Assembly (NCBI GenBank): GCA_037015955.1
Contig: CP143548.1
Span: forward strand, 2,598,001 to 2,662,000
DNA: 64,000 nucleotides
Origin: Lachnospiraceae bacterium JLR.KK008
Lineage (GTDB): Bacteria; Bacillota; Clostridia; Lachnospirales; Lachnospiraceae
Reading direction: 5' to 3'
This document shows positions 45,377 through 53,043 of this stretch, in pieces. Below the pieces are notes generated by a model. That model worked only from the letters and a program-made list of their open reading frames with translations, was not told the origin of the DNA and searched no databases. The position numbers and the translations under genes are program-made. The number at the start of each line of letters is the position of its first letter. The stretch's first letter is position 1.

Positions 45377-46528
45377 TTAATCGGTTATTTTAGCCTGCTT
45401 TGCTGCCTGAACTTCATCTGTATTATCACACCCAAATCCCCCGCACATTTTGCAGAATTCTAAGCTTCCTCCTTCTATGTTTCCTGCACACAATTCCAAA
45501 ATTGCTTTGCGAGACTCAAGACTATTTTTATCAATATTTGACAAGTCAATATAAGACTTTTGACTGTGCGGTATCAAGCCGCCTAATTGGGCTGCACGGT
45601 CAGCAACACAATAATAAATTTTTCCATCTATGAGATCATGACATGCCGTATTACAGCAAATCATATGCGATTTCACACCGGCACTGTCATATCTGATTTC
45701 TTTACGCGGAAAACCCAGATCAAACCAAACCATATTTACAGTTCGTACAACGTTAATCTGATTTTCATCAAATATCTTACACAATTTTTCCAATTTCCCT
45801 TTATAGTCTACCGCATTTGAATAGTCACTGATAGAAATGCCTACATTATACTTTTTAAGCAGATCCAATACCCTTTGATCCGGAATAATCGTACCATTCG
45901 TAATGATACCAAGGTAACCTATCCTGTCACGATATTTACTCAACATTTCTATGATTTCACATAATTGAGGATGCAGAAAGGGCTCTCCTCCATAAAGGTT
46001 CATATCCTGTACCCTGTCAACATTCTCAAAGAAAAGAGAAACACTTTTTTCTATGTTTTCTAGTTTTTCGTGACGTTTCTCTTTAATATGTGGGATAAAA
46101 GCCGAACAATTCTCACAATTCAGACTGCAATATGACGTAATGGGAATATCAGCCTTTTCCAGACATATCATTCCTTTGTATTTATAGTACCATTCCGCAA
46201 AAAATTGATTCCAAACCGTAAAATCAATATTTTCAACCAGTCCCATCTCCTGTAACTGATTACAAATCTGGGCGTAGAAAAAGGCCTGAGTTGTAACAAT
46301 TATTCTATAATTGTGCAATATCTTTTCTGCATCCTTCACATTAATAACTGTAATTCCATCTATAACCTTGCCTGCTTTATTTTTATCATTATCAACTACT
46401 GCAACTATATTGAAATATTTTTTTAAATACGGAAATACCCTGCTTCCATACCTTCCATATCCAAAGACAATAACATCTTTCAAATCTTTCCAGTATTCAT
46501 CCGCTAACCTGTCTATTTTCGTTTCCAC
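45377..46528 (-). CDS. Radical SAM enzyme with N-terminal Rossmann module
   Basis: 383 residues. The first about 105 residues are the module: DVIVFGYGRYGSRVFPYL, IVAVVDNDKNKAG, RIIVTTQAFFYAQI. The radical SAM part has C134-x3-C138-x2-C141 (YCSLNCENCSAF), LYGGEPFLHPQ for the GGE motif, and a cysteine-rich tail (HMICCNTAC, YYCVADRA, FCKMCGGFGC) resembling a SPASM auxiliary-cluster region. Possible chemistry includes epimerisation, deoxygenation or a C-C or C-S bond on a sugar or glycan-attached group. It is unusual to see this fold attached to a radical SAM enzyme. The gene lies directly between the DUF115-like and poly-G methyltransferase genes. Confidence 0.82.
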   Translation of the reverse strand: METKIDRLADEYWKDLKDVIVFGYGRYGSRVFPYLKKYFNIVAVVDNDKNKAGKVIDGITVINVKDAEKILHNYRIIVTTQAFFYAQICNQLQEMGLVENIDFTVWNQFFAEWYYKYKGMICLEKADIPITSYCSLNCENCSAFIPHIKEKRHEKLENIEKSVSLFFENVDRVQDMNLYGGEPFLHPQLCEIIEMLSKYRDRIGYLGIITNGTIIPDQRVLDLLKKYNVGISISDYSNAVDYKGKLEKLCKIFDENQINVVRTVNMVWFDLGFPRKEIRYDSAGVKSHMICCNTACHDLIDGKIYYCVADRAAQLGGLIPHSQKSYIDLSNIDKNSLESRKAILELCAGNIEGGSLEFCKMCGGFGCDNTDEVQAAKQAKITD

Positions 46529-46559
46529 GTAATCATTCTCCTAACGACAAAATTTTAAT

Positions 46560-47582
46560 TTATACATCATTGGTATAAACATTTACTACTCTTTGGCGCG
46601 TATCAATAGCAAATGAATTGATAAGTATAAATGAATTTGCTTCAAATGACTCCTGTGCTATAGCATAAGGATTTCTTACTATAATCATTACTTTGCGCGG
46701 CTTACGCTCTACACTTCCTCTGATGTTTTCTGCCAGCTTTCTCCAATGTCCGCCATTACTCAAAAAACAGTAAAACCAATTATATACATCCAGCTCTGAT
46801 GTCAACTGCATTGCATCCTTGCAGAAAAGTTGGATTTGCCCCCCCCCGAGCCTTTCACCAATTAATTCAAAATTGCGTTTCGACACATCATAAATTCTTT
46901 GTTCTAATTCAGCTCCGCCAACCATTTCAAAGCCGTAATCTAAAAATGATATTACTCCACCGCCCTTACCGCTGCCAATGTCAAAAACAGCATCCGTTGC
47001 TTTGGGAACGCAATGACATTTATCCAGTATACTGAAAATCTCGCGCATAGCAGTAACTTTGTAGCCGACGCAAATTCCTTCTCTGCGATAATGGGACACA
47101 TCAATCTCTGTCACAAAATTACAGCCATACTTAAATTCCAGATATTCTAAAAACTGGATATCTCTGTTTCCTGTTTTCTTCTGTAAAAACACATCCTGAC
47201 TGTGATCTGGTTCCCAGGTCTTATCCCTGCCATATACTATCTGGCAAAAGTCAAAATAATCTTCGCCTTCTACATATCCTAGCTCTTCTAACTTTTCCCG
47301 TGCTTTATCGCTGTCAGCAAATGTGATCCAAATAACAGCATTATTTATATCTTTATAATTAAAATCAAACACCGCCGGCGGATACGTATCAAAACTATAC
47401 GGGATGCTTGTTTTCATACTTTCTCTTACAATAAAATCTACCTGAATGCTGTGATAATAATCGGCATACCACTGTATAAACTGTCCGCTTCTGCCATATC
47501 CATATAATACAACTCGTTTATTGATAGCTTTTATCATAATTTCATCTAATTTTTTTCTGAACTCTTCAAACGCTTTTATCAT
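46560..47582 (-). CDS. Class I methyltransferase with N-terminal Rossmann module and in-frame G9 tract
   Basis: 340 residues. The module is at residues about 20-120: RVVLYGYGRSGQFIQWY, VDFIVRESMKTS, AVIWITFADSDKA. The methyltransferase part carries AVFDIGSGKGGGVISFL as the SAM-binding loop and MVGGAELEQRIYDV for the following acidic strand; this glycine-rich form is like DOT1/class I folds. At codons about 245-248 there is a run of nine Gs (46839-46847) coding Gly-Gly-Gly and the frame is intact. It is thus the 'on' counterpart of the two out-of-frame tracts elsewhere in the island. Confidence 0.82.
   Translation of the reverse strand: MIKAFEEFRKKLDEIMIKAINKRVVLYGYGRSGQFIQWYADYYHSIQVDFIVRESMKTSIPYSFDTYPPAVFDFNYKDINNAVIWITFADSDKAREKLEELGYVEGEDYFDFCQIVYGRDKTWEPDHSQDVFLQKKTGNRDIQFLEYLEFKYGCNFVTEIDVSHYRREGICVGYKVTAMREIFSILDKCHCVPKATDAVFDIGSGKGGGVISFLDYGFEMVGGAELEQRIYDVSKRNFELIGERLGGGQIQLFCKDAMQLTSELDVYNWFYCFLSNGGHWRKLAENIRGSVERKPRKVMIIVRNPYAIAQESFEANSFILINSFAIDTRQRVVNVYTNDV
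46839..46847 (-). repeat. Poly-G tract (G9) inside methyltransferase gene, in frame
   Basis: Nine coding-strand Gs within GERLGGGQIQ. Loss or gain of one G would truncate the protein near residue 250. Confidence 0.85.
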
Positions 47583-47596
47583 ATACAGCCTTTTCC

Positions 47597-49603
47597 TTAT
47601 ATAATATCCGCTTTTAATAAATAACTTTTTACAACTTCAACTGCCCGCTCCATGGTTTTTATATCTGCTATCGCTATTCTGGCAACTAATTCTTTTCCAT
47701 CTTCAAACAGCCTGATCAAAATACCTTTTTGTTTCAAAACTTCTTGTAATTCCCGCATATCTGCATTTTCTATTTTTACTGCCACAAAATTAGAAGATGA
47801 TTGAAATGCACGTACGCCTGGAATACGATTAAGCTCGTCAGAAAAATACGCTTTAGATTCATTCAACCTGTCATTCATCTCTTCGTAATATACTTTGTCC
47901 TGCATTGCTGCAACCGCCATCCTCCTCGATATGGAGCACTCTCTAAATAAAGGCAAGTCCAGACCGAAGATATGTTTTACCTTCGAATTACAAAAACCAT
48001 ATCCTACACGCATGTTTGCAAGACCATAAAATTTTGAAAAAGTTCTGGAAATAATTATATTTGAGTATGACTCTACCAACCTCCTGACATCAATATCTTC
48101 TTCAGAAAATCCCCAATATGCCTGATCCAATAATATCAAGGACTGTGGATTTTCTCTAACAATCATTTCTACAGTCTTTCCATCAATTTTGCACCCTGTA
48201 GGGTTATGTGGACTTGTTATCACTATAATCTTAGGCTGGTATGCCTTTGCTTTTTTTAACAGACATTCTATGTCAACATAATAGGAATAGTCATCTTTTA
48301 ATATATCGTAATAGTATACGTCACAAAACTTTTCCTTAGCCAGGCTCGCATAGTAGCTCCAACCAGGAGCTGATGTTAAAATACAGTTGCCTCTCTCCAA
48401 TGCAATGGAAAAGACCGACTTAATCAATTCCGCGGAACCATTGTGTATATAAATATCATCTTCAGGAATCGAAAAAAAGGATGAAATTTCTTCAATCAGA
48501 AAATCCTTGGTTGCCATATCATATTCATATAAATCCTGCAGATTAACATTCTTCAGGACATTAAGACACCTGGGACTTGGACCGAATGTATTTTCATTTA
48601 AATGAAGACGGCCGGTGTGCTGATCCGTGGTCGCAGAATTGTATCGTTCAATATCCCCATATTTTTCAAAAATATCAGGAACTCTAAATTTCATTTTTGA
48701 GTTTTCTTCGAGAACAGAATCCCGATAATTTACAAAATCCGGATCAAACGCAATGACATCGTCAACAGTATCAAATTCCTGTACGATTTCATCAGAATAC
48801 TTTACCAATAATATTGGCAATTCATCTATATGTTTAATATGAAAATCATCCCACAGCATCTTTTTGGTTTCTCTTTTACTGTACTCTGATTCTAAAAGCT
48901 CAACAAATTTATTACTGAACCTTTCTGAAAAAAAGGCTTCTCCTATTGTATACCACGCATTACTTCCGCCTTTATGTATGGCAGCTATATAATCTCCCTT
49001 CATTTTCGTAACGCAATATTCTTCTGCATACTCATCCGTGTATTTACAGGAATAATAGGAATCATAAACATACTCTTCAAATACATTCTTACTGAAATAA
49101 TTGTCAGAACAACAGATGAAGCTGTTTTTCAGGTAATCTCTTACAGCATAAAGAGAAGATATATTGTTATATCTGTAATAATCGTTGTTTTCTACTATTA
49201 CTACATTGTATTTCTCCTCTAAATACCTAAACTGATCCTTTAAATAGCCAACGACCACGATGATCTCATGAATGCCTGCCTCAATTAATTGTTTGATCTG
49301 CCGCTCGATCAGGCACTCTCCCTTTACTTGATAAAGCCCTTTTGGAACAAAACGAGACAACGGAAGGCTACGTAATCCAAAGCCCGCTGCCATAATAATC
49401 GCATTATCAACTTTATACTTATTCAGGTTTTCATATCCTGACGACGTAATTCCCTCATCTAACCAGTGCTTTTCTCTCAGCCCGTTCATTAATTCTTCAA
49501 TTTTTTTATCTTCATACCCTGTCATTGAGGCAATTCCGCTATTTGAGATGTCTCCTTTTTGCTTATGAATCGCATATAAGATATTAAATTCATCATTTCT
49601 CAT
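47597..49603 (-). CDS. wHTH - LicC-type cytidylyltransferase - class I/II aminotransferase fusion
   Basis: 668 residues in three parts. About residues 1-65 form a small winged-helix-like segment. A LicC-type nucleotidyltransferase follows (IIMAAGFGLRSLPLSRFVPKGLYQ, shown here as IIMAAGFGLR and FVPKGLY; then IIVVVGYLKDQF). The last about 330 residues are a histidinol-phosphate-type PLP aminotransferase with HLNENTFGPSPR, SPHNPTG and the PLP lysine in SRTFSKFYGLANMRVG. LicC makes CDP-choline. Relatives fused to an aminotransferase are known for CMP-aminoethylphosphonate synthesis (PntC type), so this protein may make an amino group and activate the product. No phosphonate mutase is present in the window. 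LicD is 3 bases away upstream. Confidence 0.85.
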   Translation of the reverse strand: MRNDEFNILYAIHKQKGDISNSGIASMTGYEDKKIEELMNGLREKHWLDEGITSSGYENLNKYKVDNAIIMAAGFGLRSLPLSRFVPKGLYQVKGECLIERQIKQLIEAGIHEIIVVVGYLKDQFRYLEEKYNVVIVENNDYYRYNNISSLYAVRDYLKNSFICCSDNYFSKNVFEEYVYDSYYSCKYTDEYAEEYCVTKMKGDYIAAIHKGGSNAWYTIGEAFFSERFSNKFVELLESEYSKRETKKMLWDDFHIKHIDELPILLVKYSDEIVQEFDTVDDVIAFDPDFVNYRDSVLEENSKMKFRVPDIFEKYGDIERYNSATTDQHTGRLHLNENTFGPSPRCLNVLKNVNLQDLYEYDMATKDFLIEEISSFFSIPEDDIYIHNGSAELIKSVFSIALERGNCILTSAPGWSYYASLAKEKFCDVYYYDILKDDYSYYVDIECLLKKAKAYQPKIIVITSPHNPTGCKIDGKTVEMIVRENPQSLILLDQAYWGFSEEDIDVRRLVESYSNIIISRTFSKFYGLANMRVGYGFCNSKVKHIFGLDLPLFRECSISRRMAVAAMQDKVYYEEMNDRLNESKAYFSDELNRIPGVRAFQSSSNFVAVKIENADMRELQEVLKQKGILIRLFEDGKELVARIAIADIKTMERAVEVVKSYLLKADII

Positions 49604-49606
49604 TTT

Positions 49607-50446
49607 CTATTCCTCTTTATCAGTTACTCCAAAATCAATACTGGTTACTGTATGCTTAGGCCTTCTCTGCTCTTTCGGCGGCAGTGTCATATAATTTTCT
49701 CCAAACATAAATTTTAAAAATCCATCATAATCAACTGGCGCTTTCACAGTCAGATTCTCAAATTCTATTTCACATGACTGATTCATCCATTTCCTTAAAA
49801 ACCCTTTATTTTCTTCCGGCGCTCCCCATCCTAATGTTCTAATCAGTCTGGTATTCTTATTTCTATATTGGTTAGCCAGTCTCTCAAACTCATCAAATGC
49901 AATTTTTACTGGCAATAACCGCATGATTTTATAAATACATCTTTTGATAAGATTTCTATCATGTACAGCTCCTACCGGAGAATATAAAATTTTTCTGGCA
50001 ATATAACATCTGAAGTTAAATATTGCTTTTAAAGGCTGCTTTTCCGGCATCCCGTCGCATGGAAACACATCTATAAAAATACCTCGTTTCATTGTAAGCA
50101 TCTCTTGATTCTTCCGGCCAAAATACGTTCCCTTCCTTAGAATCCTTGCGTAGCCCCACCGATACCCGGGATCTGTATCATACGTTTGAAGGAAATATTT
50201 TTTGGAATCAAGCTCCTTCTTACAAACTTCACAAAACTTATCATAATCTTTTCTAAGCATTCTGATGTCTATATCATCATCCCATGGTATAAACCCTTTA
50301 TGCCTGACTGCTCCTAATAACGTGCCACCATCCAGTTCGTAGTGGATGTTATTCTTCCTGCAAATTCTGTCTGCTTCCTTAAGCATGTCAATTTCTATCA
50401 ACTGAAGTCTGCGTAGTGTTTGAGTTGTATATTTAAACTTATTCAT
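49607..50446 (-). CDS. LicD-family phosphotransferase
   Basis: A 279-residue stand-alone LicD protein, first gene of the A+T-rich operon. It has [20 protein letters not shown] followed by the D-D-D-I-D-I metal motif (about residues 58-63), [11 protein letters not shown], and the C-terminal [15 protein letters not shown] closure seen across LicD proteins. It should transfer a phosphoryl-amino-alcohol (phosphocholine-like or aminoethylphosphonate-like) from a CDP/CMP donor to a sugar hydroxyl. Its immediate partner, 3 bases downstream, is the LicC-aminotransferase fusion that would supply the donor. Confidence 0.9.
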   Translation of the reverse strand: MNKFKYTTQTLRRLQLIEIDMLKEADRICRKNNIHYELDGGTLLGAVRHKGFIPWDDDIDIRMLRKDYDKFCEVCKKELDSKKYFLQTYDTDPGYRWGYARILRKGTYFGRKNQEMLTMKRGIFIDVFPCDGMPEKQPLKAIFNFRCYIARKILYSPVGAVHDRNLIKRCIYKIMRLLPVKIAFDEFERLANQYRNKNTRLIRTLGWGAPEENKGFLRKWMNQSCEIEFENLTVKAPVDYDGFLKFMFGENYMTLPPKEQRRPKHTVTSIDFGVTDKEE

Positions 50447-50505
50447 TTTCTTTTCCTTTTACCGACATGCTCAAATTTCCCTTTCAGAATGCAGTATTAT
50501 CCTAT

Positions 50506-50534
50506 ATTGTAAACCCCTCATTCGATTAACACAA
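50506..50534 (-). promoter_or_regulatory. Promoter of the A+T-rich glycan operon
   Basis: Minus-strand TTGTGT (50529-50534) and TACAAT (50506-50511) are 17 bases apart, about 60 bases before the LicD start. About 50 bases further upstream are two direct repeats of AGTATACCA (plus strand, 50580-50588 and 50603-50611, 23 bases apart), which may be regulator sites or a second promoter. Confidence 0.5.
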
Positions 50535-50715
50535 AATGGCGCCTGCTTTTACGGTTATAGCATCTCATAACTAAATAAAAGTATACCACAAACAGATATT
50601 TTAGTATACCAAAAAATACATTTTACGCCATCATCTAGCAATATACCGTATCATTCTCCAAATTGTCAGGAATTGTAAACTCTTTTTCCATCCGGGAACA
50701 GAAAGGTTATACAGG

Positions 50716-50747
50716 AAAAATTCCTTGACTGTGACCTCCACAGTCAA
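50716..50747 (-). terminator. Intrinsic terminator after first XRE gene
   Basis: A 9-bp stem TTGACTGTG/CACAGTCAA (50725-50747) with a 5-base loop. It is followed on the minus strand by GGAATTTTT. On the plus strand the stem is also followed by AATTTTT, so it may work in both directions. Confidence 0.78.
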
Positions 50748-50875
50748 AGAATTTTTAAGCGCACTTTACTAAGCTCTATCAAACAGAGCTTATAAAATAT
50801 TCATTTTCCGAGCGATAAAACATATAATAAGCTATCGTCTTGCCAACATGCCCTACAGCCCGCTATTTTCAGACA

Positions 50876-51196
50876 TTACCTCGCAAGCAGTCCTTCGAGA
50901 TATGCCAGCAACAGCTCTTTTCTTCTCTCATCCAGACGGCAATACCGTTCCAGTAAGATGGTCTCTTCCTCTTTCAACTCATTTTTCATGTAAGGCATTC
51001 TGACGTTTGACAGCCCCAGAATATAATCACAACTCGTGTGGAAGAGAGACGATAATTTTATCAAGTTGGAAACACTTGGATAATGTTTACCGCTTTCATA
51101 AGAACTGATCGTTTCCTGTGACACTTCCAGCTCGATAGACATGCGCACTTGTGTCATATTTCTCTCGTCCCTTAATTGTCGGATTCTGTTCTCCAT
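50876..51196 (-). CDS. XRE-family repressor, copy 1
   Basis: 106 residues. A helix-turn-helix of the XRE type covers about 1-65 (NMTQVRMSIELEVSQETISS, then YESGKHYPSVSNLIKLS), with a short helical tail ending LDERRKELLLAYLEGLLAR. It is one of four tandem paralogs at 50876-53003. The ATG has AAAGGAG 6 bases upstream. A paired operator-like repeat and -10 element sit just before the gene, and a terminator follows it, so it is a single-gene, probably self-repressing unit. It may control the neighbouring glycan operon, whose promoter is about 350 bases away. Confidence 0.9.
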   Translation of the reverse strand: MENRIRQLRDERNMTQVRMSIELEVSQETISSYESGKHYPSVSNLIKLSSLFHTSCDYILGLSNVRMPYMKNELKEEETILLERYCRLDERRKELLLAYLEGLLAR

Positions 51197-51236
51197 ACTT
51201 TCTCCTTTGTAAAAATGTGACTACGAGCTTTCTTTT

Positions 51237-51302
51237 ATCTTATAGTTTCAAGTTGTACGTCAAAGAGTTTATTACTGTATTTTCTATAGCTTTAACCTGT
51301 AT
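51237..51302 (-). promoter_or_regulatory. Promoter with paired operator-like repeats, XRE copy 1
   Basis: A -10-like TAAGAT (51237-51242) is followed by repeat A (TTTCAAGTTGTAC, plus strand, 51246-51258) and repeat B (CTTTAACCTGTAT, 51290-51302). The repeat starts are 44 bases apart. Repeat A lies where the promoter spacer should be. Confidence 0.6.
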
Positions 51303-51339
51303 TTTTAAGAAGAAATACAAATAATTCTTAATTTATTGC

Positions 51340-51660
51340 TTATCGGGCAAGCATCCCTTCAAGATATGCAAATAAAAGCTCTTTTCTTCTGTCGTCCAAA
51401 CGACAGTATTGCCTCAAAAGCGCAATCTCATCTTCCTTTAGCCCGTCTTTCAAATAGAACATTCTTTCATTTGACAACCCTAGAATATAATCACAGCTTG
51501 TGTGGAAAAGTGCGGACAGTTTGATCAGGTTTGGGACACTTGGATAATGCTTTCCGTTTTCATAGGAACTGATTGTCTCCTGCGATACTTCCAGTTCAAT
51601 TGACACACGAATCTGGGTCATATTTCTTTCTTCTCTTAGTTCACGTATTCTGTTTTCCAT
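51340..51660 (-). CDS. XRE-family repressor, copy 2
   Basis: 106 residues, the most diverged copy (IRELREERNMTQIRVSIELE, SYENGKHYPSVPNLIKLSAL, then NERMFYLKDGLKEDEIALLR). The frame is open 15 codons upstream, but all four copies share the start MENRIR with AAAGGAG just before it, so the ATG at 51660 is used. Its upstream region keeps only the proximal repeat (51710-51722, TTCCAACTTTTAT). Similarity to the other copies ends at about 51735, near the relic at 51896, which suggests a rearrangement here. Confidence 0.88.
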   Translation of the reverse strand: MENRIRELREERNMTQIRVSIELEVSQETISSYENGKHYPSVPNLIKLSALFHTSCDYILGLSNERMFYLKDGLKEDEIALLRQYCRLDDRRKELLFAYLEGMLAR

Positions 51661-51895
51661 GTTTTCTCCTTTGTAAAAATGTAGCTGTAACCTTGCTTTT
51701 ACCATATAGTTCCAACTTTTATGATACAGATGTCATTCAGATTTTTGGCCATAAAAGGCAGGAATATGTATAACAAAACTGATGAAAATCAGCTGAGAAC
51801 GGGCAATATCCGGAAGTCCTGAAATATGATGCAAAAGTTGGGGGAAATCTCATTCTTCTATATGAAAATGGCAGACAGAAGCTGAACATTCTCAA

Positions 51896-51955
51896 GAGGA
51901 TGCGTTCTTCCTGTTAAGACAATATTGTCGTTTGGATGATAGGGAAAAGAATTGA
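51896..51955 (+). pseudogene. Relic of a fifth XRE repressor, opposite orientation
   Basis: On the plus strand the codons read EDAFFLLRQYCRLDDREKN and stop. This matches the C-terminal segment EDEIALLRQYCRLDDRRKEL of copy 2. No helix-turn-helix remains upstream in the same frame. It is the only plus-strand coding trace in the regulatory block and suggests an inverted, decayed duplicate. Confidence 0.7.
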
Positions 51956-52042
51956 TGTTTGATATACAGAGCGACTACCTGCAAGACAGTAAACGGTCTC
52001 TCTTTTACATTTCCCCAAAAGTAGTGAACGAAATACAAAACA

Positions 52043-52074
52043 GAGCCGGGAACCTGTTTCCAGATTCCCGGCTC
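52043..52074 (-). terminator. Intrinsic terminator after XRE copy 3
   Basis: A 10-bp stem GAGCCGGGAA/TTCCCGGCTC with a 12-base loop. On the minus strand it is followed by TGTTTTGTATTTC. Confidence 0.75.
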
Positions 52075-52121
52075 GCTCCATCTGTTCCTTCCCGCCTGTC
52101 TGTAATTACCTGGCGGGAAAA

Positions 52122-52445
52122 TTACTGTCGCAAAAGCAACTTTTCAAGATATGCTGACAGAAGTCGTCTTCCTCTTTCGTCCAGACGACAGTACTGCTCC
52201 AGCAAAATGATCTCCTCCTCTTTTAATTCGTTTTTCATGTAAGGCATTCTTACATTTGACAGTCCCAGAATATAATCACAGCTTGTGTGAAACAGCGCGG
52301 ATAATTTGATAAGGTTAGAAACACTCGGATAATGTTTACCACTTTCGTAGGAACTGATCGTCTCCTGTGACACTTCCAGCTCCATAGACATGCGTAACTG
52401 GGTCATATTTCTCTCTTCTCTTAATTGTCGTATTCTGTTTTCCAT
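52122..52445 (-). CDS. XRE-family repressor, copy 3
   Basis: 107 residues with the same layout as copy 1 (NMTQLRMSMELEVSQETISS, HTSCDYILGLSNVRMPYMK). The tail differs slightly (LDERGRRLLSAYLEKLLLRQ). The start is at MENRIR with AAAGGAG upstream. It has its own promoter, paired repeats and terminator, as do copies 1 and 4. Confidence 0.9.
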   Translation of the reverse strand: MENRIRQLREERNMTQLRMSMELEVSQETISSYESGKHYPSVSNLIKLSALFHTSCDYILGLSNVRMPYMKNELKEEEIILLEQYCRLDERGRRLLSAYLEKLLLRQ

Positions 52446-52486
52446 ATTTTCTCCTTTGTTAAACGTACCACTTAGTGCTTTCTTTT

Positions 52487-52552
52487 ATTTTACAGTTTCA
52501 ACTTGTATTTCAAAGAATTGAACGCTGTATCTTCTACAGTTTTAACCTGTAT
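52487..52552 (-). promoter_or_regulatory. Promoter with paired operator-like repeats, XRE copy 3
   Basis: A -10-like TAAAAT (52487-52492), repeat A TTTCAACTTGTAT (52496-52508) and repeat B TTTTAACCTGTAT (52540-52552). The repeat starts are again 44 bases apart. TTTGAA or TTGAAA immediately beyond repeat A could be the -35. Confidence 0.62.
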
Positions 52553-52601
52553 CAAAATATGGGAAGCAGAATAAGCCTTGCCTGTCCTGAGAGCGAATGA
52601 C

Positions 52602-52639
52602 AAAAAGACGTATGATTTTGATCTACTGTCTCATACGCC
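52602..52639 (-). terminator. Intrinsic terminator after XRE copy 4
   Basis: A 9-bp stem GGCGTATGA/TCATACGTC (one G-T pair, 52608-52639), followed on the minus strand by TTTTTGTC. Confidence 0.75.
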
Positions 52640-52679
52640 TTCCTGCTGTTATCTATCTATTATATTTTTAATTCTGAAA

Positions 52680-53003
52680 TTACTGCCGGTCGAGTACTCC
52701 CTCGAGATATGCGAATAATAGCTGCTTCCCTCTTTCATCCAAGCGGCAATACTGTTCCAGCAAGATGATCTCATCTTCTTTTAATTCGTTTTTCAAATAG
52801 GGCATTCTCACATTTGACAGCCCTAAAATATAATCACAACTTGTATGAAAAAGAGCAGCTAATTTGATAAGATTGGAAACGCTCGGATAATGCTTGCCAC
52901 TTTCATAAGAACTGATCGTTTCCTGGGATACTTCTAATTCAATAGACATACGCACCTGTGTCATATTTCTTTCTTCTCTTAACTGACGAATTCTGTTCTC
53001 CAT
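52680..53003 (-). CDS. XRE-family repressor, copy 4
   Basis: 107 residues, very close to copies 1 and 3 (NMTQVRMSIELEVSQETISS, HTSCDYILGLSNVRMPYLK, tail LDERGKQLLFAYLEGVLDRQ). The frame is open 15 codons upstream, but MENRIR at 53003 with AAAGGAG upstream is the shared start. It is the most upstream copy and sits next to the coiled-coil protein gene. Confidence 0.9.
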   Translation of the reverse strand: MENRIRQLREERNMTQVRMSIELEVSQETISSYESGKHYPSVSNLIKLAALFHTSCDYILGLSNVRMPYLKNELKEDEIILLEQYCRLDERGKQLLFAYLEGVLDRQ

Positions 53004-53043
53004 ATTTTCTCCTTTGTATAAATGCAACCACGAGCTTTCTCTT

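Larger units (their letters stand above)
50447..50875. other. 429-base intergenic region between LicD operon and first XRE gene
   Basis: No gene is visible. It holds the LicD operon promoter (50506-50534), two AGTATACCA direct repeats (50580 and 50603), an intrinsic terminator (50725-50756) for the XRE gene, and otherwise A+T-rich sequence. It marks the boundary between the regulatory block and the glycan island. Confidence 0.7.
51661..52121. other. 461-base region with a diverged operator and an XRE relic
   Basis: It contains the single proximal repeat of copy 2 (51710-51722), unassigned sequence from about 51735, the reversed XRE gene relic (51896-51955), and the terminator of copy 3 (52043-52074). 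I see no intact gene. Confidence 0.65.

Noticed and set aside
50876-53003. XRE genes as prophage repressors
   Set aside because: No integrase, structural phage genes or attachment repeats are visible nearby; tandem duplication of a regulator is simpler.
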